Shown here: piece by piece, positions 16,744-25,400 of the stretch
Numbering within the stretch: the first letter of the stretch is position 1
Layout of the letters: every line of letters begins with the position of its first letter
Source: Giardia muris
Taxonomy: Eukaryota > Fornicata > Diplomonadida > Hexamitidae
Length of the DNA: 64,000 nucleotides
Assembly: GCA_006247105.1 (NCBI GenBank)
Contig: CM016925.1
Span: forward strand, 1,736,001-1,800,000
Direction: 5' to 3'
Translations under genes and position numbers: made by a program
The notes under the pieces: model-generated
Told to the model about the DNA's origin: nothing
What the model saw: the letters and a program-made list of their open reading frames with translations, nothing else
Databases searched by the model: none

Positions 16744-18303
16744 TTATGGAGCAGTACTCCTCTTGATGACCACACTCAAACTATTTATCACACTTGAACT
16801 ATTTGTGGTATTCTGCTGAACAGTGCAAATAATATAATCACTGGAATTACAGGCAATAGTACCACCAGTAGAGTCTCCGCACGTTATATCGTACTTAGCG
16901 GGATCGTAGGTGAGATGGATAGTTGTCTGATCCGAGGATAATGACAAGCTTTTATTATTTGTGCAGTTGCAAGACTGTGTATTCGGGGGTAAGTTAAAGG
17001 TGAGAGTGAAGCTTGACTTACTGCCGAAATTATCAACTGGAGTGATGGATTTCATCCTATACGATTGAATCTCCCGTGTGCTGTTTGTCGTTGTCGACTG
17101 AGTTTGTCCAGATATGCCATAATGGATTAAATGGCATGGAGTACCCGTCGTTTCGTCGGAGCAAGTTGCCATGACATCCGGGATTTTAAGTGTGATATCG
17201 TTAGCGCCAGATAGAGTAAATGTCATATCGATCGTGCGTGTCAAAGTGTATGAATCGATGGTGGAATTATTGAAGAGGAGAACAGGTGACAAATTAGAGC
17301 CATTGAAGTCCAGGATCAGCTCTCCCAAAAAGTTTGCGTTATCGAAGGTGACTACTGAGCAAGAGAGATCCCGAATGATGAGAGGGGTCAACATAAAGAA
17401 GTCGTGAAGAAGGAACTGGGTCGTGTAGTTGGCATTACATATCCTCTCACTCAAGCGAGGACTGGCCACCTTTGAGAAGTTGGCTATCCACACGGGAACC
17501 GTTAAGTTTTCCTCCTGGTCAGAGTTATGGGGGTGCGTGCAATTGAATTCGCCAGACGTATCTGAAAGCATGGATATGGGACGAGGGTAAAGGCTTCCCA
17601 ACAAGACTCGCGGTTTGAAGATGTCGAGAAGACTAGTTGTCATTGGAGGTACAGAATCGAAGGTTGATGTGGATATAGAGTTACCTTTTTCATCTAATGT
17701 AGCTGTCTGGTTCCAGTAGTCATAGCTAAACCAAGGAGGGGTCACGTAGATTCTCTTCCTAGTTGGATTACCAATGACTATCTGGATGGCCCCATATCCA
17801 TCGTTGGGGTTAATGGTCGACAAGGTCCCGAAGCTTAAGGATGACATGGCGGTGTTAGAAGTCGTACCATAGTGTGTGGTTCCATTGACGATAATGCCTA
17901 AAGGGAAACACTTATCGGTAATCGCTGAGATATTATTAGACCAGTCTATGATCTGGTCTAGAAAGATACCCGAGACTTGCGGTCCGAAGACGGTCTCTTC
18001 ACACGTTCCATCCGATTTTATGACGCATGTGAGTCCGGTCGTTCCCGTCGAGATCCTTGTCGCCCTAATGCGGATCAGATGTTCCGAGGCTTGAAGATAA
18101 CAGAAGCCCCAATCGATCCCGATGAGCAACCAGGTTAAAATAACCAAACAAGCATAGACTATTAGAATGAATCTAAGGGTATAATAGAGGGGGGAGTGGA
18201 TGGGGGCTTGGGCGCGCGCACCCCGACGTACCCGGACGCCGATCCGCCTGATCCCGGACAGGTATTCACGCGCCTCGTCATGACCCAATGGGACTTCTTG
18301 CAT
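16744..18303 (-). CDS. Single-pass membrane protein with N-glycosylated ectodomain, 519 aa
   Basis: A cytosolic N-terminus of about 40 residues with an Arg cluster ([13 protein letters not shown]) precedes one strong hydrophobic span at about residues 43-63 ([19 protein letters not shown]). No cleavable signal peptide is evident, and the basic residues before the span predict a type II topology with the C-terminal about 450 residues outside or lumenal. That part is beta-rich, with about 15 N-x-S/T sequons (NGTT, NCTH, NLTV, NFSK, NYTT, NNST, NCTN) and roughly 15 cysteines, several in pairs ([22 protein letters not shown]). The base composition is more A/T-rich than the neighbours. It is the only obvious surface or secretory-pathway ectodomain in the window. 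Family not recognised; adhesion or receptor roles are speculation. Confidence 0.8.
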   Translation of the reverse strand: MQEVPLGHDEAREYLSGIRRIGVRVRRGARAQAPIHSPLYYTLRFILIVYACLVILTWLLIGIDWGFCYLQASEHLIRIRATRISTGTTGLTCVIKSDGTCEETVFGPQVSGIFLDQIIDWSNNISAITDKCFPLGIIVNGTTHYGTTSNTAMSSLSFGTLSTINPNDGYGAIQIVIGNPTRKRIYVTPPWFSYDYWNQTATLDEKGNSISTSTFDSVPPMTTSLLDIFKPRVLLGSLYPRPISMLSDTSGEFNCTHPHNSDQEENLTVPVWIANFSKVASPRLSERICNANYTTQFLLHDFFMLTPLIIRDLSCSVVTFDNANFLGELILDFNGSNLSPVLLFNNSTIDSYTLTRTIDMTFTLSGANDITLKIPDVMATCSDETTGTPCHLIHYGISGQTQSTTTNSTREIQSYRMKSITPVDNFGSKSSFTLTFNLPPNTQSCNCTNNKSLSLSSDQTTIHLTYDPAKYDITCGDSTGGTIACNSSDYIICTVQQNTTNSSSVINSLSVVIKRSTAP

Positions 18304-18336
18304 TACCTTTTTTCTTCACAAAAAGGAGAAGAGAGG
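18304..18336. promoter_or_regulatory. 33-nt divergent intergenic region
   Basis: It separates the ATG of the minus-strand glycoprotein gene from the ATG of gamma-tubulin. It contains a T-run then an A-run (TTTTTTC...CACAAAAAGG), that is, one A/T initiator-like block per direction. Confidence 0.5.
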
Positions 18337-19764
18337 ATGCCGCGTGAGATCATCACCCTTCAATGCGGGCAGTGCGGGAACCAGGTGGGGACGGAGTTCT
18401 GGAAGCGCTTATGCGTCGAGCATGGAATCCAGGCGGATGGATCTTTACGTCCGGAGGCATACACCTTTAATGATCGGAAGGATGTTTTCTTTTATCAGGC
18501 CGATGATGACCATTACGTCCCTCGTGCGATCCTCCTTGATATGGAACCGGGAGTCATCCAAAGGATTCGTCGTTCATCTCAGATTCAAGCACTAATCAAC
18601 GCCGAGAACGTCTTCATTGATAAGGAAGAAGGTGGGGCTGGAAACATCTGGGCGACTGGTTTCCACCTTGCCGATAGGTCATATGAGGCCATCATGGACA
18701 TCATTGATCGTGAGGTCGATGGAGCCGACTCATTGGCTGGATTCTCCCTTACACACAGTATAGCTGGTGGGACTGGTTCGGGGCTAGGAAGCTATCTCTT
18801 GGAAAGGCTGTCGGACCGTTATCCTAAGAAGTTACTGCAAACCTATAGCGTTTTTCCAAGTCGTGCCTCCGAGGTTGTGGTCCAATCCTATAACAGCTTG
18901 TTAACTCTGAAAAGGCTTACCCTCTGCGCCGACTCCGTCGTCGTAATCGATAACACCTCTCTTGAAAGAATTGTCACTCGCCATCTTGAAAACGTCGAAG
19001 GCTCCTATGAAGAGATGAATTCTCTCGTCAGTACGGTCATGGCCGCCAGTACGAGCACCCTGCGCCTCCCTGGCTTCATGGCCAATGACCTTTTGAGCCT
19101 CGTCTCGAGCCTAATACCCACTCCAAGGCTTCACTTCCTCATCAGCTCCTACACTCCAATCTATTCCCCCTCGGTCTACTCGAACCTTATGGAGGCCGCC
19201 TCGGATGAGGTTCAACAGCCGGCGACCGGGCCCAAGCGCGTTCATCGAGACTCGATCGTTCAGCTCATTAAGAGGCTATTGCATCCAAACAACGGGATGG
19301 TCAGCTGTTCGCGTGATGGGATGTACATCTCCCTTCTCAATGTCATTCAAGGTTCCGTTGAAAGCAATGAGTTATACAAGTCACTACAGCAACTAAAAGA
19401 AGGCCGAAGCGTTAGGTTCATCCCCTGGGGCCCCGGAAACCTTCAGATGGCCCTATCCAAGCGCTCCCCCTTCCTCAAGGAGCCAAATCGTATTTCTGGG
19501 CTAGCGCTTGCCAACCATACTTCAGTTAGAGAAGTTTTTGAAGTTATTCTTAGTCAATTCACGAAGCAGTATGGCCCACCCGCGCAAGCCGGGCAACCAC
19601 GTCGCGCGGTCCCATACGCCAACCAATATATGCAATCGGAGCTATGGGGAAGTGAGGAAGAGATGTACACGGAGTTCGAAGACGCTAGACAGGTCTGTGA
19701 GTCTCTTATTCGAGAGTATGAGGCGGCCGAGCGGTCCAATTACCTCGATTATATAGGAGACTAG
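18337..19764 (+). CDS. TUBG: Gamma-tubulin
   Basis: I set the start at [20 protein letters not shown], the exact gamma-tubulin N-terminus; upstream in-frame codons overlap the divergent gene. The 475-aa protein has the gamma-specific stretch [20 protein letters not shown] and the GTP-binding tubulin signature GGTGSGLGS at about residues 143-151. [20 protein letters not shown] follows near the C-terminus. Gamma-tubulin nucleates microtubules at basal bodies and spindle poles. The protein is slightly longer than the usual about 450-460 aa because of a short insertion with [20 protein letters not shown] nearby and an extended C-terminus. Assignment is certain from diagnostic residues that distinguish it from alpha, beta, delta and epsilon tubulins. 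Confidence 0.97.
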   Translation: MPREIITLQCGQCGNQVGTEFWKRLCVEHGIQADGSLRPEAYTFNDRKDVFFYQADDDHYVPRAILLDMEPGVIQRIRRSSQIQALINAENVFIDKEEGGAGNIWATGFHLADRSYEAIMDIIDREVDGADSLAGFSLTHSIAGGTGSGLGSYLLERLSDRYPKKLLQTYSVFPSRASEVVVQSYNSLLTLKRLTLCADSVVVIDNTSLERIVTRHLENVEGSYEEMNSLVSTVMAASTSTLRLPGFMANDLLSLVSSLIPTPRLHFLISSYTPIYSPSVYSNLMEAASDEVQQPATGPKRVHRDSIVQLIKRLLHPNNGMVSCSRDGMYISLLNVIQGSVESNELYKSLQQLKEGRSVRFIPWGPGNLQMALSKRSPFLKEPNRISGLALANHTSVREVFEVILSQFTKQYGPPAQAGQPRRAVPYANQYMQSELWGSEEEMYTEFEDARQVCESLIREYEAAERSNYLDYIGD

Positions 19765-19775
19765 CGTAGCTTATC

Positions 19776-20264
19776 CTAACTCTCTACGGCATCAAAGGTT
19801 TGATGGTCGGCTCCGCACGTGGGACACACATACTGTCTACTAGCAACACGACACTTTTCGACAACGCGACGCTGTGGGTTATCAATGAGACCAATAGCGT
19901 GCTCACTTGAAACGTCAAAAAGGCTTGCAAGTCCAATTATAATATCCCGCAGCTTACAGGCCGGGGACCAGGTCTCAGGATGGTAGGCAGTGAACGAGAA
20001 GCAAATGTTCTTGTGCGTTTCGAACCTACCGCTGGGAGTGAGCATCTGGATGTGAGGTGGCTTGTATGGGAATGCTGGATGGAGGAAAATGCAGCCATGA
20101 TAAATTCCTCCTTCATATGAAGTATTGCGTGGTCCACGAACGGAGAAGTGGATCTCGAGAAGATTATCAGCTGATGGGAGATAAACCCGATACTCGGGAT
20201 CTGGATGACGAATCTCACGAGTGATCATCCGTTGTATAATCTGTGGATTCTGTGCGGCAGGCAT
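19776..20264 (-). CDS. UBE2J/UBC6-type ubiquitin-conjugating enzyme E2 (copy B)
   Basis: A 162-aa paralogue of the gene at 15977-16462 with the same plan: NPQIIQRMITREIRHPDP, LLEIHFSVRGP, YEGGIYHGCIF, the catalytic Cys88 in KNICFS, and a C-terminal CPTCGADH cysteine pair. It also lacks the C-terminal membrane anchor of typical UBE2J enzymes. Outside the 132-bp identical tract (19933-20064) the two proteins are only about two-thirds identical by eye, and the DNA is clearly diverged. The start context AATAATG is shared with copy A. The two copies flank the glycoprotein and gamma-tubulin genes on the same strand, 3.8 kb apart, so they probably arose by local duplication followed by conversion. 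Confidence 0.92.
   Translation of the reverse strand: MPAAQNPQIIQRMITREIRHPDPEYRVYLPSADNLLEIHFSVRGPRNTSYEGGIYHGCIFLHPAFPYKPPHIQMLTPSGRFETHKNICFSFTAYHPETWSPACKLRDIIIGLASLFDVSSEHAIGLIDNPQRRVVEKCRVASRQYVCPTCGADHQTFDAVES
19933..20064. repeat. 132-bp tract identical to 16128-16259 (gene conversion)
   Basis: Direct repeat partner of 16128-16259 with no mismatch. It begins and ends inside codons (from the third base of Tyr67 to within Gly111 of copy B), which argues against selection on protein alone. Confidence 0.95.
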
Positions 20265-20302
20265 TATTATTTGCGGTTCACAAGAGTCGTAAGCTAGCGG
20301 GG

Positions 20303-21811
20303 CTACTTGATGAGGTCAAGCATGTCCTCCGGTCTACGGGTGTAGTACTTGATGATCTCGTCTGGGAAGCACGCGTTGCACTGCTCAATCGCCTCATAAA
20401 GCTTCGTCCCAGGCTCGCACTCGATCGATTGGATCCTTTGGAGCCCGCCAGACGTGACGAACTGGCGCCTTGCCTCCACATCCTTCGGGAGGATCTTGGC
20501 ATATTGTGCAATGACATGCTTGAGGATCGCGGGTGGGGCCTGGAAGAGAAGAGGATCGAGAGCAGGTAACGAGGTTGTCTTCATTGCGATAAACTTCAAG
20601 CTCCGCTTTGCCTTTTGCCGGAGATCGTCGCTCGAGCTGTCGCTGAGGAAGAGACCCAACAGCTTCGGCAAGACGTTGGCATCACAAATCGCTTTCGCGT
20701 GGTCAGGAGAATGGCGTCCAATTTGCCCCAGAGTCCAGACGGTCGCTGCAAGGACATGGTCCTCCGTTTCGGAGACGAGGCAGCTCACGAGCGGGGTGAT
20801 TCCCTTCGCAACGATGATCGAAAGTGCGAGAGTCTCTCCGAATGCCGCGATAAATCCGAGTGACATGATTCCTGGTAAACGATCCGGTCCCCGGGTGACG
20901 CTGATGAACTCGACCAACGCGCCAATCCCACCCGCGTTGACGACGAGCTGTGCCAGCTCTGCAGTGTGCTTCACGACCTCGCGGACGAGCGTGGCGGCGT
21001 TGCGCGAGGTCATCATGTCCTTATCACGAAGGAGGAAGAGGGCCCGAGGGAAAATCTCGCCCTCCACGCAGAGTTCTGCCAGTTCGACCGAGTGCTTCGC
21101 AATCTGGGAAAGGGCGGAGCAGACCTGCCGACGAACCTTTGCATCCTTCGAGGAGATCAATGGACTGATGTAGGATATCGCCCCAGCGTCGACGACGGCC
21201 TGGGCGAGCTCGGGGGTATGCTTAGCTATGTCTGAGAGAGCCGAGACAGCGATCCGTTTCAAGCTTAGTTCAGGCTCCTGGGCTGCTATGATTAAGAACG
21301 GGACGACGCCCGCGTCGACAACCGCCTGGGCGAGGTGCTCGTTATGCCGAGCTATATATCCCAGAGCCCAAGCAGCCGCCTCTTTGACACAGGGATCGAA
21401 CTCATCAAGGCAGGCGACGAGCGGTTCCAAGGACCCCGCATCGACGACCGCTTGCGCGAGCGACGGGGAGTGGCGCGCTATACTACGTAGGACGAACGCC
21501 GCCGCCTTCTGGTAGTGTCGGTTTCTCTCGGCCAAAGAGAAGACGAGCTGGGGGAGGACGTCGTTCGCAACGACCAGCTCCGCCATCTCCTCCGAGAAGT
21601 TGGCGATGCGGCCAAGTGCCGTCGCCGCCGAGTGTTGGATAGAGGGGACGTTGTCCATGAGTAGCGAGCGGCAGAGGGCGACGCCTCCCAGCGATTTTAT
21701 CGTCTCAATGTTCTGCGGGTGTTGTGCGAGTTCCGCCAGCCCCTGAATGAAGTCCTGACGTCCCTTCTGGTAGGCCTCGAAGTGTGCTACCACGAACCTG
21801 TTCGTAGCCAT
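20303..21811 (-). CDS. SPAG6: Axonemal central-pair armadillo protein SPAG6/PF16
   Basis: The 502-aa protein is made of about eight to nine armadillo repeats with the SPAG6/PF16 signature: YQKGRQDFIQGLAELAQHPQ at the N-terminus, then repeating units such as YQKAAAFVLRSIARHSPSLA, VKEAAAWALGYIARHNEHLA and VSALSDIAKHTPELAQAVVD. The C-terminus (YAKILPKDVEARRQFVTSGG, then YYTRRPEDMLDLI) also matches the family. PF16/SPAG6 stabilises the C1 microtubule of the axonemal central apparatus, so it implies motile 9+2 flagella. Length equals that of orthologues (about 500-510). The start follows AAATTTAAAATG. Several repeats share near-identical AQAVVDAG segments, hinting at intragenic homogenisation. Confidence 0.96.
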   Translation of the reverse strand: MATNRFVVAHFEAYQKGRQDFIQGLAELAQHPQNIETIKSLGGVALCRSLLMDNVPSIQHSAATALGRIANFSEEMAELVVANDVLPQLVFSLAERNRHYQKAAAFVLRSIARHSPSLAQAVVDAGSLEPLVACLDEFDPCVKEAAAWALGYIARHNEHLAQAVVDAGVVPFLIIAAQEPELSLKRIAVSALSDIAKHTPELAQAVVDAGAISYISPLISSKDAKVRRQVCSALSQIAKHSVELAELCVEGEIFPRALFLLRDKDMMTSRNAATLVREVVKHTAELAQLVVNAGGIGALVEFISVTRGPDRLPGIMSLGFIAAFGETLALSIIVAKGITPLVSCLVSETEDHVLAATVWTLGQIGRHSPDHAKAICDANVLPKLLGLFLSDSSSDDLRQKAKRSLKFIAMKTTSLPALDPLLFQAPPAILKHVIAQYAKILPKDVEARRQFVTSGGLQRIQSIECEPGTKLYEAIEQCNACFPDEIIKYYTRRPEDMLDLIK

Positions 21812-21893
21812 TTTAAATTTCAGCGAGAAACACGATGCCCAGAGACGCAGAGGATGAAGTATGAAGACTTAGGTTTGAGTATTGAAGGTGACT

Positions 21894-21900
21894 ATTCACT
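21894..21900 (-). terminator. AGTGAAT signal over stop codon
   Basis: Minus-strand AG-TGA-AT includes the stop of the p25-alpha-like gene; an exact AGTRAAY match. Confidence 0.6.
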
Positions 21901-22438
21901 TGCGGCTTACCTGAGAGCTCAAGTCTCCGGCACGTCCTCCAACAGATCCGTTCCCTTTCGCTACAGAATCACGACCAGCAAGCCCACGACCGGTTCCGTC
22001 CGCATTGAAGCGCTCGCGGTGAGAGGCGTGATAGGTTGAGACGTCTGTAAGACGATCGAATATCGAGCCTCCCTTCTTCGATTGACTAGCAGGCGTCGGC
22101 TTGTTCGGGCGAGAAGAAGCACTTTCGACGGCGGGCTCAGGGGGACTGGTTGACTTTGCTGCTGCGGGCTTAGGGTTTGTAGAACCTCCCTCGGAGGCTC
22201 CAGCGGCCTTGCGCCCGACAGTTGGCTGGACTGGGTCGTGCTTCGCGTTGATGTTCGAGGCGGGCTGAAGCTTGACATGGTCGGTCTTAACGTCCGGGCG
22301 TTCATTGAAGCGTGCGCGGTGGGAAGCGTGGTACGTCGAGGTGTCGGTTAGGCGGTCAAAGATCGATCCTCCCTTCGCCTGGGAAGCGGGCTTGGGCTTC
22401 TCGGTCATGGAATGCTTCGCGGTCGTGACGTCCGACAT
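21896..22438 (-). CDS. TPPP/p25-alpha-like small protein with duplicated motif
   Basis: The 180-aa protein contains two near-identical copies (residues about 23-45 and 123-145) of GGSIFDRLTDxSTYHASHRx followed by RFN. The second is followed by ADGTGRGLAGRDS. The pattern RLTD..xY...H..RF(D/N)..G.G.G..GR is the C-terminal signature of tubulin polymerisation-promoting protein (p25-alpha). The N-terminal EF-hand-like core of full TPPP is missing, so this is a 'short/partial p25-alpha' protein with the motif doubled. The linker is disordered and rich in Lys, Pro, Ala and Ser. A microtubule-bundling or axonemal role is inferred from the family and from the neighbouring SPAG6 gene. The stop TGA sits in an exact AGTGAAT. 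Confidence 0.8.
   Translation of the reverse strand: MSDVTTAKHSMTEKPKPASQAKGGSIFDRLTDTSTYHASHRARFNERPDVKTDHVKLQPASNINAKHDPVQPTVGRKAAGASEGGSTNPKPAAAKSTSPPEPAVESASSRPNKPTPASQSKKGGSIFDRLTDVSTYHASHRERFNADGTGRGLAGRDSVAKGNGSVGGRAGDLSSQVSRK
22003..22070. repeat. Intragenic repeat unit 1 of the p25-alpha-like motif
   Basis: Encodes the second protein copy of the RLTD...YHASHR motif. It is partner to 22303-22370 at an offset of exactly 300 nt (100 residues), diverged at several bases. Confidence 0.8.
22303..22370. repeat. Intragenic repeat unit 2 of the p25-alpha-like motif
   Basis: Encodes the first protein copy of the motif. The DNA differs from unit 1 mostly at silent positions, so the duplication is old and protein-constrained. 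Confidence 0.8.
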
Positions 22439-22466
22439 TTTTTACAGGTTGCGCGCGCGCCACGAT

Positions 22467-25400
22467 CTACCAGACGCCCTCGAAGATGGTCCCGTCGGCG
22501 TATTGCATGACTCCTTGGCCAGCCATCTGGTTGTTAGCAAAGCCTCCGACGTACCGGTCTCCATTAGCGAAGGTCATCTCACCATGTCCATGATATTTGC
22601 CATTCTCAAAGGTTCCAACGTACACGTCACCGGTATGCATTCTCTTGATACCCGACCCGTTTGGAAGGCCAGCGGAGACGGCACCTTCGAAGTAGTCTCC
22701 GTTTGCATAGTTGATGATACATCTTGTGCCTTCTAGAACATCGTTCACGAATGTTCCGGAAAGACGGTCTCCACCTGTCAAGGTAAAGGTTCCAACCCCG
22801 TGCTTCGCCCCAGCCCTAAGTTCTCCTTCATAGACGTCACCGCTCTTGTAATGAAGAAGACCATGGCCTGACATCTCGTTACCTTCCCAATCTCCCTCAT
22901 AAAAGCTACCATCCTTGAAGGACATCCTTCCATGTCCTTGACGCAGGTCTGCTAGGTATTCTCCCACATAACTACTGCCGTTAGGATAACACATCTCACC
23001 CTTACCTTCACGAAGGCCTCTAATAAAGGATCCACGATAATACTTCTGACCAGTGGAATCGTAGTAGTAGAGGCCTTCTCCATGAGGTTTATCGTCTACA
23101 AATGTGCCCTCATAAATGGTATAGTCTTTGGTGTATTGCCGTCCGGTCCCGTGTTTTAAACAGTCTCGAATCATACCCTCGTAGAAGGTGCCATCTCCAT
23201 AATCGATTTGTCCGACATTATTGTCCTTTTCGACCCGTAAAATCGCCCCACCAGCCGCATCTGCCAACTCAACAGCATGTACATACGCGCTTGATAAAGT
23301 GTTGTCGATAACTAGATGATTCCGTGCAAGTACTTCCCAAAACGCATGATCCATCGCTATTGTAAGTTCCAATAAGCTATGAGTCGGCTCAATAAGCTTC
23401 CAAACAATTGTAGCCATTCTAGGTTGACCATAATAAATCTTCCCACGACCATAGAAGATTCCTCGACAGTACGGACCAATGTAACGTATATCTCCATTAC
23501 TGAAGAGAATCTCGGTCATTGAGCGTACCACACCCTCGCGATACTCTTGCTCGCAAATGATTGGTTGAAGTGCTCTGATTTGTGGACTACCATGCGCTGC
23601 GTCCAAATAGATCCGGTTTGCTGTCCCACTGATATACCGCGTATACTTCCCCATTGGTTGTCCCTTTATGAAGGTACCAGTATCTATTTCTCCATCACGG
23701 TATAGAATCGTTACTTCACCCTCAAGTTGGTCATTAACAAAGCTTCCTATGATCAGGATCTCCAAGTCCATCAGGAATACCTTTCCTAATCCCCAACGCT
23801 TCCCTTCATGAAAGCTTCCTCGATAAATATCACCATTCCGATATAAGACAACAGATGTTATACCCTTCCCCTCAATTCGTTCAGCCCCTAATAGAAGTCG
23901 ATGATCAATATCATTAGTGATGGCCACTGGTCCAAGGTATGTTTGAATATGTGAGAACTCCGAGCTTGTCGATTCAAATGTGACCTTAGCACCAAAACTA
24001 CGAGTACTTGGAATACCGTCCTCGAAGAAAGCAGAGAGAACATATCCTTGTTCCATACTCTCCATAGTTCCCAACCCATTAAGCTTTCCTTGAGAAAAGG
24101 ATCCTCGAATACGTACACCATTGGAATAGACTAAATTCCCTTGGCCATGAAAGAGTCCGTCCTGTAGACCTCCTTGATATGTGTAGTTAGGGCCGGAGAC
24201 AACTGCGGTAGAGGTTTCTTGAACCCCTTTCACGAAGTTCGTTGCAAAGTGTATCTTCCGTATTGGATCTGAATAGTTTTGAATGACCTCACATTGACCT
24301 GTTGAAACATCGTCTTGAAACTCACCAGTAGTAAGTGTATCAGTGGTGGCATCATACCAGACGCCATTACCTTGTCGTATACCGGCTTGGAACCCACCAT
24401 CATAATAAGAACCATTAGAGTATTCAAGACGTCCTATTCCATTGAACTTTCCTTCTGAAAAGCCTCCTACATACTTACGAGTCTCTTGATCGACTAAGTA
24501 GTCCAACGTGCCCATCCCAGAGAAAAGCCCATCATGAAATTGACCAGCGTACTTATAACCAAGCGTGGTGTTATCAAGTGTTCCTTCACCAGCTCGAAGG
24601 TTTCCAGAAAAGGCACCAACATAGACCTCACCGTCATGATATAAGGTTTGAGTGCATTGAGAACCAGAACGCATGGAATCGACAAACCCTCCTTCATAGA
24701 GTTCAATTAGTTGTCCATCATCGAAGATACGCAACGTACCAGTCCCACATAGCTTGTTGTTCTTCATCGGTCCGGTGTATTCAAAACGCCCGGATCGTAG
24801 CTCAACGGTCTCACCTTCAAGAGTAAAGTCATCAGAGAGATAACCCTTGTATTGAAGAGGTTGTTGCTGTTCCTCTTTCTTAGTACCTTCTGATTTGAAA
24901 AGGCCAAGCGGCCCATAGATATGTTCTTGAGCAAATGCATCAATAAGGTCTATCTCCACTTGTCCTTGAATGCGTCCTATAAGCATGAGAGGAGACTTTG
25001 CTTGAAGTTCCTCAAGAAGGGCTTGAAAACGAGTAAATGAGAAGAATGTTGGTAATGCGAAGATAGTCGATTTGAGCGGAGGAAGAAGTGAGCATCGAAT
25101 CGTTCCAAGCCGTGGTAGAATAATACTACCGCTTTTAGTTGGGAGGTCTCCCTCGAATTGACCCTCATATGTGAAATACATCTCTCCATTGACACTAAAC
25201 TTGAAATGTCCTTGACCTTTCCGACGAGAATTCGTATAGTTGCCCGTGAAGACGACCGTGACAATGAGGTCTGTCATTTGTACAGTAATTCGCATCTCAG
25301 TTCTTCCATGTGCCATTGACCTTTGATATGCTCCATGAGCTTCGCATAGACATTGTAAAAGATCCGAAGGGTTCGTTGGTGTACAATTCACGACTGCATC

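Noticed and set aside
17845..17865. Minus-strand CTAACAC in the glycoprotein gene as an intron
   Set aside because: No AG follows at the expected distance and the frame is continuous.
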